A stretch of 64,000 bases of DNA from an uncultured Clostridia bacterium (GCA_944386475.1 CALXBH010000035.1:1-64000); one strand, 5' to 3'. Counted from the first letter of the stretch, positions 35,560 to 45,629 are shown. Notes: generated by a model from the sequence alone, not told the origin. Numbers and translations: made by a program.

Positions 35560-36795
35560 TTGAAATTCCCCTGGAACAAACGTTATCTGTCCATGGGGAT
35601 TACCGCTTTTGCGGTGATCGCGTGCAGCATTTTATTTTACCTGTTTCTACGGAATTTTAACGTGGTGGCGGGCTTTTTGGGAAAGATTACGTCGGTGTTG
35701 ATGCCGGTGATTATGGGGTTTGCCATCGCGTATCTGTTAAATCCTCTGTTGAACTTTTTTGAACAAAAATGCTTTACCCCCCTTTTAAATAGAATGAAGC
35801 TGAAAAAAATTCCCAAGGGGCTGTCCCGCGGCTTGGGAATTTTCGCCACCCTGGCGCTGACCATCGCCGTGCTGGCGGTGCTGATCAGCTTGATCCTTCC
35901 CCAGCTGTTTGTAAGCATCGCGGGGATGATCGAAAAGATGCCCGCGTATTTTAACGATTTAAAAGAATATGGAACCGAGCTGTTAAAATCCAATCCCGAC
36001 CTGTCCCAGTTTGTCAACGAGCAGTTCGATTTGATTATGAAATACCTGCAAACAGCCTTTGACAAACTGACTCCCTATCTCAACGACCTGCTGGGCGGGG
36101 TGACCCAGGGAGTTCTGGGCTTTATCAATGCGGTCAAGGATCTTTTGATCGGCTTTATCGTATCCATTTACATTATGGCCGCCCGGGAGAAGTTTTTGGC
36201 CCAGGCCAAAAAAGTGGTGTACGCGGTGTTCCCCCAGCATATGGGGAAAAAGCTTATGCGGGTCACCTTAAAAACCCACCGGATCTTCGGGGGCTTTTTA
36301 ACCGGCAAGATCCTGGACGCCATGATCGTGGGAATCCTCTGCTTTATCGGCACCTCGATTTTTAGCTGCCCTTACGCCCTGCTGGTAAGCGTGCTCATCG
36401 GCGTCACCAACGTCATCCCGTTTTTCGGCCCGTTTATCGGGGCGATCCCCAGCGCGCTGATTATCTTTTTGGAGGATCCTGCCAAGGCGCTGATCTTTAT
36501 CGTCTTTATCATCATCCTCCAGCAGGTGGACGGCAATATCATCGCCCCCAAGATTTTAGGGGACTCCACCGGTTTGTCCGCTTTCTGGGTGATCTTCGCC
36601 ATTTTGCTGTTCGGCGGCCTGTTTGGGATTTTGGGAATGTTTATCGGCGTTCCCGCCTTTGCAGTGATCTACACCATCATCTCCACCCTGCTGGAAGACC
36701 GGCTGGAGAAAAAGGGGCTTCCCACCGCCACCGAGGATTACAGGGCGGAAGAATCCGCCGGCCCGCCTCCGGAAGAACAGCCGGCGGGGGAGTGA
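35560..36795 (+). CDS. AI-2E family transporter (PerM/YdiK type)
   Basis: A 411-residue membrane protein with about eight hydrophobic segments and a central soluble, helical region (about 110-170). The block GVTNVIPFFGPFIGAIPSALI and the later DGNIIAPKILGDSTGLSAFWVI are family hallmarks. Members have been linked to autoinducer export and to Na+/H+ antiport; which applies here is unknown. It starts with TTG behind GGGAGGGAAGG. The C-terminal tail is Pro/Glu-rich. Confidence 0.92.
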   Translation: MKFPWNKRYLSMGITAFAVIACSILFYLFLRNFNVVAGFLGKITSVLMPVIMGFAIAYLLNPLLNFFEQKCFTPLLNRMKLKKIPKGLSRGLGIFATLALTIAVLAVLISLILPQLFVSIAGMIEKMPAYFNDLKEYGTELLKSNPDLSQFVNEQFDLIMKYLQTAFDKLTPYLNDLLGGVTQGVLGFINAVKDLLIGFIVSIYIMAAREKFLAQAKKVVYAVFPQHMGKKLMRVTLKTHRIFGGFLTGKILDAMIVGILCFIGTSIFSCPYALLVSVLIGVTNVIPFFGPFIGAIPSALIIFLEDPAKALIFIVFIIILQQVDGNIIAPKILGDSTGLSAFWVIFAILLFGGLFGILGMFIGVPAFAVIYTIISTLLEDRLEKKGLPTATEDYRAEESAGPPPEEQPAGE

Positions 36796-36817
36796 GCTTG
36801 GGGTGAAAAGAGTAAGA

Positions 36818-36851
36818 AAAAAGCCCTGCGGAATTTTTTCCGCGGGGCTTT
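36818..36851 (+). terminator. Intrinsic terminator
   Basis: AAAAAGCCCTGCGGAA and TTCCGCGGGGCTTTT enclose a short T loop and are followed by T. It ends the AI-2E family gene. Confidence 0.85.
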
Positions 36852-36919
36852 TGTGATTGGATCTCGATTTACTTTAATAGCTTTATTAAAAAGATTTTTT
36901 ATATTGAATGAAATTTTAC

Positions 36920-36948
36920 TTGAAAATTGCTATTTCAGCTATTATATT
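36920..36948 (+). promoter_or_regulatory. Promoter of the AT-rich secreted protein gene
   Basis: TTGAAA (36920-36925), a 17-bp spacer and TATATT (36943-36948). It gives a leader of about 145 nt that is strongly AT-rich. A possible 15-codon frame (36963-37010) lies in it, but its start is too close to the GGGAGG. Confidence 0.55.
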
Positions 36949-37097
36949 AAATGTGGGAGGTGATGGAAAAAAAGGAAATGTATACTATAATTTACAAAAT
37001 GGGGGGGTGATCTTTAAAATATAAAAATAAAATTTTTGCGAATCTAAATTAATAACCCGAAAGTTCATAACAAAAAATTAAAAAGAGGGGATTCCGC

Positions 37098-37667
37098 GTG
37101 AAAAAACAAATTATAAGTATATTATTAGCTATGTGTGTTGTGAGTTCCAGTTCAGCATTTGCATTATCTTCAAATCAAACGCAAAATGGTATAGAGCCTA
37201 GAGCGACAACCACATTTTTAATTGATAATGATACGATTGACTCGAGTTGCTCAAATTCAAGGTATGGATTCAATGAATACTTAAGCGATACTGGCCACTA
37301 TAATAATGATGCCAGACGGCAGTTAACAAAAGGAGGAGGAAGTTATTGGTATCGCTGGGAAAGTAATGGGGGCTTTTGGAAAAATGGAACTATTTACGCA
37401 AAAGTTGGCGTATATGTAAATAATAAGTACTTTCTGGATTCCGCTGCTGAGTACTATGTTGAAAGGACGTATAGTACTATAATGGCTCCGGTGGGAACGT
37501 TAAATCAAAATTATGCAAAAGCTGGATGGAATTATTTTAATGAAATATCATTAAACTCGCTATCTGCTGACGGCGCTAATAAAAGCAGTTTTGTAGAAGT
37601 TTGGCCGTCCGGAAACAACCAGACCGGTTATACCGGCGCTGACGCCATTCAGGTAACTTACCGTTAA
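37098..37667 (+). CDS. Secreted protein of unknown function, AT-rich
   Basis: A 189-residue protein with a cleavable signal peptide (MKKQIISILLAMCVVSSSSAFA). The mature part is rich in Asn, Tyr, Ser and Gly (YGFNEYLSDTGHYNNDARRQLTKG, SYWYRWESNGGFWKNG) and looks like an all-beta extracellular domain, faintly like golvesin-type domains. I do not recognise a family. It starts with GTG behind AAAGAGGGG. Its DNA and about 240 bp upstream are visibly more AT-rich than neighbours, suggesting transfer. It is 17 bp upstream of the next gene. Confidence 0.75.
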   Translation: MKKQIISILLAMCVVSSSSAFALSSNQTQNGIEPRATTTFLIDNDTIDSSCSNSRYGFNEYLSDTGHYNNDARRQLTKGGGSYWYRWESNGGFWKNGTIYAKVGVYVNNKYFLDSAAEYYVERTYSTIMAPVGTLNQNYAKAGWNYFNEISLNSLSADGANKSSFVEVWPSGNNQTGYTGADAIQVTYR

Positions 37668-37684
37668 ACGAGGGAGGAATTGTT

Positions 37685-38587
37685 ATGAAAAAGATGAAAG
37701 AGAAAATTATGATTGGTGTTGCAGTGGTTGGCGTGGCAGCATCCGCATCCATCAGCGTGTTAGCATGGGGACTAAGCAGCACGGGGAACCAGGTGTCCGC
37801 CGCCGCTGCCTGGCCTAAGGTGTCGTCTAATATGGCGGTAGATGGGGAAAAAGCCCAGCAGGAAGAAACCATCGTCAACGACCAGTCGTTAACGAAACAA
37901 AATATTTTCAACAAAATGTTGAATTCGGTTGATTATTATCAATCGGTATACGGGAGCTTTGAAGTTTCCAATGCCGCCTTTGGCGACCAAACCGTTTCCT
38001 ATCAGGCGGGATTAGAGGATAAGGTGTCTTATCAAAAGATCGAGGGAACCGGTATTGATCAGGAGCAGTATTATCAAAATAATGAGCAGATCAAGTATGA
38101 CAACAAGGCCCGCACCTATCGTGTCAGCGCGGTGGCGGAGTTTGTGGAGGAACCCCAGCTGAGGAGTGGCGCCAGAATCACCGAAAATGAAGATGGAACC
38201 AAGAACTATTTTTACAGAGGGGATGTTACCCATACGGGCTTTGCTTCTTCCATGAGTTTGCTGCCTCAGGAGATGGCCTTTGGCTTCTTGGAGGACTTCT
38301 CCCTGTGGGAGATCACGGGAACTGAAACCTATCTGGGCCGGGAGGCTGTGCGCATCGAAGGCCTCACCGAAGAGGCCTATGGGGATAAGCTTAGTGTGGA
38401 GAGCTTTGTCTTTTTAGTGGATCGGGCCACCGGCATCCTGCTACGGTATGACGGCTACGATCAAGACGGCGCGCTTACCGATTCCATGCACACCACCCAG
38501 ATCGCTATTGACCAGGGGCTGTCCATAAATCTAAACGCCCGCTCGAATAAATATGCGGGATACACCGAATTGGTGCGCGGCCAGTAA
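37685..38587 (+). CDS. Exported protein, LolA/RseB-like (tentative)
   Basis: A 300-residue protein with an N-terminal hydrophobic segment (IMIGVAVVGVAASASISVLA) acting as signal or anchor. The C-terminal half (ETYLGREAVRIEGL, then SFVFLVDRATGILLRYDGYDQDGAL) resembles LolA/RseB-type domains that bind lipid or sense the envelope. That is a pattern judgement only. The ATG follows GGAGG. It is co-transcribed with the AT-rich secreted gene, but its base composition is close to that of the rest of the window. Confidence 0.65.
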   Translation: MKKMKEKIMIGVAVVGVAASASISVLAWGLSSTGNQVSAAAAWPKVSSNMAVDGEKAQQEETIVNDQSLTKQNIFNKMLNSVDYYQSVYGSFEVSNAAFGDQTVSYQAGLEDKVSYQKIEGTGIDQEQYYQNNEQIKYDNKARTYRVSAVAEFVEEPQLRSGARITENEDGTKNYFYRGDVTHTGFASSMSLLPQEMAFGFLEDFSLWEITGTETYLGREAVRIEGLTEEAYGDKLSVESFVFLVDRATGILLRYDGYDQDGALTDSMHTTQIAIDQGLSINLNARSNKYAGYTELVRGQ

Positions 38588-38599
38588 AAAAGGCATATA

Positions 38600-38630
38600 A
38601 AAAGCGGAGGCATTTTGCCTCCGCTTTTTT
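38600..38630. terminator. Bidirectional intrinsic terminator
   Basis: AAAAGCGGAGGCA and TGCCTCCGCTTTT enclose TTT and are followed by more T. It lies between the exported protein and rubrerythrin genes, which converge. Confidence 0.85.
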
Positions 38631-38646
38631 GCGCATACGCATAAAA

Positions 38647-39186
38647 TCAATAGTTCTGCGCTTTGATCTGGAAATACGCCTGGGGATGGCGGCAGACCGG
38701 GCAGACGGCGGGAGCCTCCGGCCCGTAGTGGACCCGGCCGCAGTACCGGCAGATCCAAAGCTGGGGGCCGTCCTTTTTGAACACCTGGGACTGCTTGATG
38801 TTTTCCGCCAGCTTGCGGAACCGCTCCTCGTGATCCTTTTCGATCTCCGCCACCATCTCGAACTGCTTGGCGATGGTGGTGAACCCCTCCGCCTTGGCCT
38901 CTTCGGCGAAGTTTTTATACATCTCGGTCCATTCGTAGTGCTCGCCGGCTGCGGCGTCCTCCAACCCCTCGGCGGTAGGAGGGGTCTCACCGCCCCGCAG
39001 ATGCAAAAACCACTGGTAAGCGTGGGCCTGCTCGTTGGCGGCGGTTTCCTCAAACAGATCGGCGATCTGCTCGTACCCGTCCCGCCGGGCGGCCTTGGCG
39101 TAAAAGATGTATTTGTTGCGCGCCTGGCTTTCCCCGGCGAACGCCGCCATCAGGTTGGCTTCGGTTTTACTCCCCTTTAATTCCAT
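38647..39186 (-). CDS. rbr: Rubrerythrin
   Basis: A 179-residue cytoplasmic peroxidase of anaerobes that reduces hydrogen peroxide. The diiron four-helix bundle has ligands in AGESQARN (Glu19), ANEQAHA (Glu52, His55) and [10 protein letters not shown]. The C-terminal rubredoxin-like centre has Cys146, Cys149, Cys162 and Cys165. Length is typical. The single gene is consistent with an oxygen-sensitive organism. Confidence 0.96.
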   Translation of the reverse strand: MELKGSKTEANLMAAFAGESQARNKYIFYAKAARRDGYEQIADLFEETAANEQAHAYQWFLHLRGGETPPTAEGLEDAAAGEHYEWTEMYKNFAEEAKAEGFTTIAKQFEMVAEIEKDHEERFRKLAENIKQSQVFKKDGPQLWICRYCGRVHYGPEAPAVCPVCRHPQAYFQIKAQNY

Positions 39187-39344
39187 GAAGATCCGCTCCT
39201 TTGCAGAAAATTTTCATCCCTAGTATGGACAGAGGTTTTAAAAAACATGCAGGGGGGACGAAAATTTTCCCAATACGCTGCATAACCCCTGTCGGCAAAG
39301 GCCAATACTGAGAGGGAAATACGAAAGATAAAGGAGCGTTTTTC

Positions 39345-40502
39345 ATGACGGCAAAGGAGACAAAAACCGCCCTTCGGTTTGACGAAGGCGGGCTGTGCGG
39401 TCAGCTTCACAAGGATATGACGCCGGAGCTTTGCGCCCGCCTGGGAAGGGCGGCGGGGGCCCTTGCACCGGGGAAAAAGCTGGGGCTCGGATGTTCCGGA
39501 CCGGGCGGAGCCAGGGCCTTGGGGCTCGCCTTGGCGGGCGGGGCGATGTCCGCCGGGGCGCAGGTGCTGGATTTCGGGGAATGCCCCCGGGCGGTATTTG
39601 ATTTCTGCATGGCTCAAAGCGGCGCGGAAGCGGGCTTTTTTATCGAAGGAGAACACCAGATCTCCCTGTCCGCCGTGGACAAGGGCGGGCTCCCTGCGGC
39701 CAGAGAGCGGGAGCGGGCGCTGGAATATCAGGCCATGCATGTAAACGGAGAAGCTTTCCCCCCTCCGGGAAGCTACACCCCCGCTCCCGGCTTTGTGAAA
39801 CGGTATCCCTTTGCACTTTTAACCCTGGCGGCCGTCCCGCTGGAGGGGGAGGGGGTGTCGGTGCGCTCCTCGGGAAAACAGGTGGCCGGCATGATGAAGG
39901 ATACCTTCGCCCGGCTGGGATGCCGCCCCTCTTTGGAGCGCAGCATCCAGATTTCCGCCGACGGGACGGCCCTTTCCTTTTACACCCCCCAGACGGGCTA
40001 TGTGTTTATGGACCATCTGCGGGCCATCTGCTGTCTGGGGGAGTTTATGCGGGGGGCGGATGTGGCGGTGGAGGAGTCCTCTCCCTGGGCGCTCACCGCC
40101 CTGGCCCGGCAGTACGGCCGCCGGGTGCTGCGCTATTCCCCGGCAGGAGAAGGGGATGAAGGCGCTAAAAAGCTGGCGGAAGAACAGCCCTTTTTGCGGG
40201 ACGGAATGATGATGGCGGTCTACCTTTTATCCTTTTTAAAAGAGCATGAGGTTTCCCTGGAGGAAGCCCTGCGGCTGATCCCGGATTTTTATACCGTCCG
40301 GCGGTTTGTGGCGGTGCCGCCGGCAGGCTCTCATCAGTATCGGGATAAGCAGGGCCAGGTGACGGTGAAACCGGTGAAGTCCGGCAAAGGGGTCTGGGTG
40401 CTGGCGGAAAGCGAAAAAGCGGAGACGGCCATGGAATTATGCGACCTTTACGAGGATAAACTGAAAAAGGCCGCCCTTGACACAGGGGAGAAATCAAGGT
40501 AA
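39345..40502 (+). CDS. Degenerate phosphohexomutase-like protein
   Basis: A 385-residue protein recalling alpha-D-phosphohexomutases. GLGCSGPGGARALGLALAGGAMSAGAQVLDFGECPRAVFDF matches the first domain. However, the catalytic serine loop (TASHNP in enzymes) reads GFFIEGEHQISL, and the metal loop (DGDxDR) appears as SADGTALSF. If the relation holds, it is probably not an active mutase. A C-terminal segment (VLAESEKAETAMELCDLYEDKL) fits the family's last domain. The ATG follows AAGGAG. It is monocistronic. Confidence 0.55.
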   Translation: MTAKETKTALRFDEGGLCGQLHKDMTPELCARLGRAAGALAPGKKLGLGCSGPGGARALGLALAGGAMSAGAQVLDFGECPRAVFDFCMAQSGAEAGFFIEGEHQISLSAVDKGGLPAARERERALEYQAMHVNGEAFPPPGSYTPAPGFVKRYPFALLTLAAVPLEGEGVSVRSSGKQVAGMMKDTFARLGCRPSLERSIQISADGTALSFYTPQTGYVFMDHLRAICCLGEFMRGADVAVEESSPWALTALARQYGRRVLRYSPAGEGDEGAKKLAEEQPFLRDGMMMAVYLLSFLKEHEVSLEEALRLIPDFYTVRRFVAVPPAGSHQYRDKQGQVTVKPVKSGKGVWVLAESEKAETAMELCDLYEDKLKKAALDTGEKSR

Positions 40503-40871
40503 TATAGACATAAGATTTGTGTTCGGAGCATTTTCCCATTGGGATGTGCGTCAGGGAGCTTTCGCAAAGATGCTGCGGCCCTATACATCCCCCATTTAAC
40601 AGTGCGGAAAAAATGAAAAGGCAAAGCCGGAACCCGGGACGGAAAAATGGGCTCCGGCAGCCGGAAAATGAAGGTTCTTCAAATCAGCAAACATCCACTA
40701 CATAAACGAGGGATACGGTTGGAACCAGGAAAAAAGGAAGCAGGGCGCAAAGCAAGATGCTTAAAGCAAAATGCTTTTAAAAGCGCGCTGCTTGGTTTGA
40801 GATGCCTTTTTTTGTGAAAACCGGTTGTTTTTCTTCGTTTAACAAAATTCGACGATAAGCGAGGGAACAGC
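40503..40871. other. Upstream region and leader of rnj
   Basis: No supported gene in 369 bp. An AAAGCA/TGCTTT hairpin lies at 40763-40768/40772-40777 and a self-complementary CTTTTAAAAG follows it. No confident promoter was found. RNase J mRNAs can be autoregulated, but nothing here shows that directly. Confidence 0.45.
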
Positions 40872-42965
40872 GTGACAAATGATACTGTAAAAAAAGAGTC
40901 CTCCAAAGCAGCGGAAGCCCCGGCGGAGAAAAAAAGCCGTCCAAACAACACGGGCGGCCGGCGGCGCAAGCCCGCGGCAAAAGGGTCATCCGCCAAAACC
41001 GGCGGGGAGGCCAAAACCTCAGGTAGTGCTGCTTCGGCTGGCGCGGAAGCAAAAGCTAGCGCAGCCTCTTCGGAAGGGAAAAAGGTCCCGGCCAAGGGGC
41101 AAGGGGCCTCCGGGCAGAAGGCCGGGGGCCGTAAAAAGACGGCCGGGAACAGAAAACCGGCGGGCCAAAACACCGGGCGAAAGGCCTCGGAAAAAAGCGC
41201 CGCCGCCGAGCCCAAGGAAACAGCGGTAAAAGGAAAAGCCGCTTCGGGCGGGGCCTCCCGGGGAAAGGGCCGCACCCAGAAAAATTCCCGGAGCAAAGAC
41301 CACCGCAAGCCGCCGGTGCGGATTATCCCCTTAGGCGGCTTAAACGAGATCGGCAAAAACATGACCTGCTATGAATGCGAAAGTGACATGATTTTGGTGG
41401 ACTGCGGCACCGCCTTTCCGGACGCGGAGATGCCGGGCGTGGACCTGGTGCTCCCGGATTTCTCCTATGTGGAGAAAAACGCCGACCGGCTGCGGGGCAT
41501 CGTGCTCACCCACGGCCACGAAGACCACATCGGCGCGCTGCCTTATTTTTTAAAGAAAATCAACGTCCCGTTGTACGGCACCGCGCTGACGCTGGGACTG
41601 GTGGAAGGCAAGCTAAAAGAACACGGCCTTTTGGGCAAGGTGCAGTTAAACGTGGTCAAACCCGGGCAGACGGTTAAGATGGGCTGTATGTCGGTGGAGT
41701 TTATCCATGTGAACCACTCCATCCCCGACGCGGTGGCCTTTGCTATCACCACCCCGGCGGGCGTCATCATCCACACCGGCGACTTCAAGGTGGACTATTC
41801 CCCCATCGAGGGCGGCATCATCGACATCGCCCGGTTTGCGGAGCTCGGCAACCAGGGGGTTTTGTGCCTGTTGTCCGAGTCCACCAACGCCGAGCGCCCC
41901 GGCTCCAGCATGAGCGAGCGCAAGGTGGGCTATTCCTTTGAGTCTTTATTTAAAAATGCCGCCGGGAAGCGGCTGATCGTGGCGACCTTTGCCTCCAACA
42001 TCCACCGGGTGCAGCAGATTGTGGACAACGCCCAGCGGTACGGGCGAAAGATCGCGGTCTCCGGCCGCAGTATGGTTAACGTGGTGGCCAAAGCCACCGA
42101 GCTCGGGTATCTGACCATCCCCGACGGGATGCTCATCGACATTGACGAGATCAGCCGGTATCCCAACGACCAGATCACCCTGATTACCACCGGCAGCCAG
42201 GGAGAGCCTATGGCCGCCCTGTCCCGGATGGCGTCGGGGGATCACCGCAAGGTGAGGGTCACCAGCGAGGATTTCATCATCATTTCAGCCAACCCCATCC
42301 CGGGCAACGAAAAGCATGTTAACCGGGTGGTCAACGACCTGCTCAAGCTGGGGGCCGACGTGGTGTACGAGGCGATGTACGAGGTCCATGTTTCGGGCCA
42401 CGCCTGCCAGGACGAACTGAAGATGATGCTTTCTTTAACAAAACCCAAGTTTTTCATGCCCATCCACGGGGAGTATAAGCATCTGAAAAAACACGCGGGA
42501 CTGGCCCAGATGATGGGAGTCGCCCCCGACCACATCCACATCGGCGACATCGGCGAGATCATCGAGCTCGACGGCGTGGACATGAAGGTGGTGGGCGCGG
42601 CGCCTGCCGGCAAGGTGCTGGTGGACGGCTACGGCGTAGGCGACGTGGGCTCGATCGTTTTACGGGACCGCAAGCATCTGGCCGAGGACGGCTTGATTGT
42701 GGTGGTGGCTACCATCGAATCCGAAGGAGGCTGTACGGTGGCCGGGCCGGACATTGTTTCCCGGGGCTTTGTGTATGTGCGGGAGTCCGAGGAGCTGATG
42801 GCCCAGGCCAAGGAGCTTGTCAAATCGGTGCTGGAGGACTGCGCCGACCGCAATGTGCGGGAATGGGGCGTTTTAAAGGGCAAGATCAAAGACGAGCTTT
42901 CCAACTTTATTTACCGGAAAACCAAGCGGTCACCGATGATCCTGCCGGTGATCATGGAGATATAG
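40872..42965 (+). CDS. rnj: Ribonuclease J with long basic N-terminal extension
   Basis: A 697-residue metallo-beta-lactamase/beta-CASP nuclease that degrades and matures RNA by 5'-3' exo and endo activity. The catalytic core starts near residue 152 (PVRIIPLGGLNEIGKN) and has the zinc motif HGHEDHIG, then IHTGDFKVD and beta-CASP blocks, and the C-terminal IDVHVSGHA-like YEVHVSGHACQDELK. Residues 1-150 are low-complexity Lys/Ala/Gly/Ser, probably disordered and RNA-binding. GTG start behind GAGGGA. Confidence 0.95.
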   Translation: MTNDTVKKESSKAAEAPAEKKSRPNNTGGRRRKPAAKGSSAKTGGEAKTSGSAASAGAEAKASAASSEGKKVPAKGQGASGQKAGGRKKTAGNRKPAGQNTGRKASEKSAAAEPKETAVKGKAASGGASRGKGRTQKNSRSKDHRKPPVRIIPLGGLNEIGKNMTCYECESDMILVDCGTAFPDAEMPGVDLVLPDFSYVEKNADRLRGIVLTHGHEDHIGALPYFLKKINVPLYGTALTLGLVEGKLKEHGLLGKVQLNVVKPGQTVKMGCMSVEFIHVNHSIPDAVAFAITTPAGVIIHTGDFKVDYSPIEGGIIDIARFAELGNQGVLCLLSESTNAERPGSSMSERKVGYSFESLFKNAAGKRLIVATFASNIHRVQQIVDNAQRYGRKIAVSGRSMVNVVAKATELGYLTIPDGMLIDIDEISRYPNDQITLITTGSQGEPMAALSRMASGDHRKVRVTSEDFIIISANPIPGNEKHVNRVVNDLLKLGADVVYEAMYEVHVSGHACQDELKMMLSLTKPKFFMPIHGEYKHLKKHAGLAQMMGVAPDHIHIGDIGEIIELDGVDMKVVGAAPAGKVLVDGYGVGDVGSIVLRDRKHLAEDGLIVVVATIESEGGCTVAGPDIVSRGFVYVRESEELMAQAKELVKSVLEDCADRNVREWGVLKGKIKDELSNFIYRKTKRSPMILPVIMEI

Positions 42966-43042
42966 GTTTATAGAAAACAGAAAAAACGGCAAACGTTGCG
43001 GTTTTACTTTTCAGCGAGGGGATACAGAAAGGCGGTGCAGGG

Positions 43043-45007
43043 TTGAAACAAAAAAGGATCTGGCTGGTAAGGCCGGTGTTCATCGCGTTTGCGGCGACGG
43101 ATCTTTTGTTTGCGGCGGCGGCGCTGTTTTTTGACTGGCGCCTGGCCGTAGGGATTTTTGTGGTAACGCTGGTGATTTCAGCGGTGGCCTTTTGGCGCTT
43201 GCGAAACATCCAGCAGGAAACCTATCAGTTTTTGCAGGATCTCGGCGAGCATTTAAATCTGGCGGACCGGGAAGCTCTTCACAACTTTCCCATCCCGGTG
43301 ATCGTCGTCAGCGGCTCCGCCGAGATCATCTGGTACAACGACCGGTTCCGCAACGGCCTGTTGGACGGGGAGGACGCCTATGGCGTCAGCCTGTCGGCCA
43401 TTACCGACCTTGCGCCGGAGGAATTCTGTGCCTCCCAGGGCGTGCAGCTAAGGTATAAAGAGCGGGATTTTAAGGTGTTCGGCTTTAATTCCGGAGACGA
43501 GGAAAATCCCCTGTACATGCTGTATTTTACCGAGGACACCGAGATCAAGCAGATGGCGGACGAATACAAACTAAGCCGTCCCTCGGTGCTCATTATCCTC
43601 ATCGACAACTATGAGGAACTGATGCAAAACGCCAAGGAAAGCGAAAAATCCCGGGTGTTAGGGGAAATCGACTTTGTGCTGGAGGCCTTTATGGCTCCCA
43701 CCACCGGCTTTATTTACAAGCTTTCCTCCGACCGTTTTTTGGCGGTGGTGGAAGAGCGGCATTTGCAGGACATGATCCAAAACCGCTTCCGCGTGCTGGA
43801 TGAAGCCCGCCAGATCAAGGCGGGGGATTCGGTGCCCGTCACCCTTTCCATCGGCGTGGGGCGGGGAGCCAAAACCCTGGCGGAAAGCGAGCAGTTTGCC
43901 AAACAGGGCCTTGACATGGCTCTGGGCCGGGGCGGCGACCAGGTGGCGGTGAAAACCGCCGGCGGCTTTGATTTTTACGGCGGGGTGAGCAAGGGCTACG
44001 AAAAACGCACCAAGGTAAAAACCAGGATTATCGCCGCGGCGCTGAACGAACTGATCGAAGCCAGCGATAACGTGATCGTCATGGGCCACCGGTTCGGGGA
44101 TTTGGACTGCACGGGCGCCGCCATCGCCATGGCCCAGGCCATGCGCCGGCTGGGAAAGGATTCCTTTGTGGCGGTGGACCAGGAAAAAAGCCTTGCCAAG
44201 GTGCTGATCCAGCGGGTGAAGGAGCAGGAGGGGAACGACGGCCTGTTTTTGCATCCGGAGGTGGCGATAAGCCGGGTGACGGCCAAAACCCTGATGATCG
44301 TGGTGGACACCCACAACCCGGAGATCGTGGAATCCAAAGAGCTGCTGGACGCCTGTCGCAGCGTGGTGGTCATCGACCACCACCGCAAGATGGTGCATCA
44401 CATCGAAAATGCGGTTATCTTTTTCCACGAGCCCTATGCGTCCTCGGCCTCCGAGATGGTGACCGAGCTGATGCAGTACATGGGGGATTCCAGTTTAGTG
44501 GGCCGGGTAGAGGCGGAGGCCTTGATGGCCGGCATTATGCTGGATACCCGGAATTTTGTCATCCGCACCGGTGTGCGCACCTTTGAAGCGGCCGCTTATC
44601 TGCGCCGCCGGGGCGCCGACACGGTGGAGGTGCGCAAGATGTTTTCCAGCACCATCGACGCCTATCAGCGCCGGGCCCGCCTGGTGGCGGGGGCGGAGAT
44701 TTACCGCAACTGCGCTATCGCCACGGCGGACTTTACTTCGGAGGACCTGCGCATCGTGGCGCCTCAGGCGGCGGACGAGCTTTTAACCATCAGCGGCGTG
44801 CAGGCGTCCTTTGTGCTGTACGGCGTGTCCGATGAAGTCAGCATTTCCGCCCGCAGCTTGGGAGAATTAAACGTCCAGCTGGTGATGGAGTCTTTGGGCG
44901 GCGGCGGCCATATGACCATGTCGGGGGCGCAGTTAAAAAACACGTCCATGGAAAAGGCGCGCCAGATGCTTTTGGAGGCTATCGACAAATATTACGAAAC
45001 AAGATAA
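43043..45007 (+). CDS. gdpP: Cyclic-di-AMP phosphodiesterase GdpP
   Basis: A 654-residue membrane protein that hydrolyses c-di-AMP. Two membrane helices (about 10-55), a PAS-like domain (about 75-165), a degenerate GGDEF domain (about 175-305, GRGGDQVAV in place of GGDEF), then DHH ([22 protein letters not shown]) and DHHA1 ([14 protein letters not shown]). Order and length match Bacillus GdpP/YybT. It starts with TTG behind AAAGGCGG. rplI follows, a conserved pair. Confidence 0.96.
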   Translation: MKQKRIWLVRPVFIAFAATDLLFAAAALFFDWRLAVGIFVVTLVISAVAFWRLRNIQQETYQFLQDLGEHLNLADREALHNFPIPVIVVSGSAEIIWYNDRFRNGLLDGEDAYGVSLSAITDLAPEEFCASQGVQLRYKERDFKVFGFNSGDEENPLYMLYFTEDTEIKQMADEYKLSRPSVLIILIDNYEELMQNAKESEKSRVLGEIDFVLEAFMAPTTGFIYKLSSDRFLAVVEERHLQDMIQNRFRVLDEARQIKAGDSVPVTLSIGVGRGAKTLAESEQFAKQGLDMALGRGGDQVAVKTAGGFDFYGGVSKGYEKRTKVKTRIIAAALNELIEASDNVIVMGHRFGDLDCTGAAIAMAQAMRRLGKDSFVAVDQEKSLAKVLIQRVKEQEGNDGLFLHPEVAISRVTAKTLMIVVDTHNPEIVESKELLDACRSVVVIDHHRKMVHHIENAVIFFHEPYASSASEMVTELMQYMGDSSLVGRVEAEALMAGIMLDTRNFVIRTGVRTFEAAAYLRRRGADTVEVRKMFSSTIDAYQRRARLVAGAEIYRNCAIATADFTSEDLRIVAPQAADELLTISGVQASFVLYGVSDEVSISARSLGELNVQLVMESLGGGGHMTMSGAQLKNTSMEKARQMLLEAIDKYYETR

Positions 45008-45074
45008 AGCAGTGTCCCGAAAAGCGGGTCATTGCTTGGATAAATTTCAGACACAGGGAAAGGCGGAGATACCC

Positions 45075-45521
45075 ATGAAGGTAATTTTAAAACAGGATGT
45101 AAAAGGCGCCGGCAAAAAAGGCGACCTTGTGAACGTATCCGACGGCTACGCCAGGAATTTCCTGCTGGCCAAAGGGCTGGCGGTAGAGGCCACGGCGCAC
45201 AATATCAACGAGAAAAACGCCAAAGACGCGGCGGAAAAACACCGCCAGCAGGTGGAGCTGGAAACAGCGATGGAAACCGGGAACAAGCTCAAGGACCAGA
45301 CGGTGACGGTGACGGCCAAAGCGGGCCAGGGCGGCCGGCTGTTCGGCTCGGTGACCGCCAAGGAGGTTGCCGAAGCGGTGGCGAAAAAATTCGGCATGGA
45401 CGTGGACAAACGGAAAATCGCTTTGGAAAGCGACATCAAGGCCTTTGGCACCTATGAATTTGATTTAAAGCTTCACACCAAAGTGACCGTCCGGATGAAG
45501 GTTATGGTCACCGAGGCGTAG
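45075..45521 (+). CDS. rplI: 50S ribosomal protein L9
   Basis: A 148-residue protein. The N-terminal domain [28 protein letters not shown] binds 23S rRNA, and a long connecting helix and C-terminal domain follow. The ATG at 45075 with GGCGGAG upstream gives the normal length; the upstream TTG at 45012 would add an unusual extension. It sits in the conserved order gdpP-rplI-dnaB. Confidence 0.97.
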   Translation: MKVILKQDVKGAGKKGDLVNVSDGYARNFLLAKGLAVEATAHNINEKNAKDAAEKHRQQVELETAMETGNKLKDQTVTVTAKAGQGGRLFGSVTAKEVAEAVAKKFGMDVDKRKIALESDIKAFGTYEFDLKLHTKVTVRMKVMVTEA

Positions 45522-45597
45522 CAGGGACAAAACTGCCGGCAGATATTGTCCCTTTGCTTGCCCTTTGATACGATAAGATTTGGGATTTGACAGCCTG

Positions 45598-45629
45598 ACT
45601 ACATCCGGGGAAGCCCGGATGTAGCTTTT
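45598..45629 (+). terminator. Intrinsic terminator after rplI
   Basis: CTACATCCGGG and CCCGGATGTAG enclose GAAG and are followed by CTTTT. It separates gdpP-rplI from dnaB. Confidence 0.75.

Noticed and set aside
40679-44428. Long open frames antisense to rnj and gdpP (up to 256 codons)
   Set aside because: They mirror GC-rich real genes, lack ribosome-binding sites and show composition typical of shadow frames. The same applies to long antisense frames at 6020-6670, 12303-12941 and 16559-17329.
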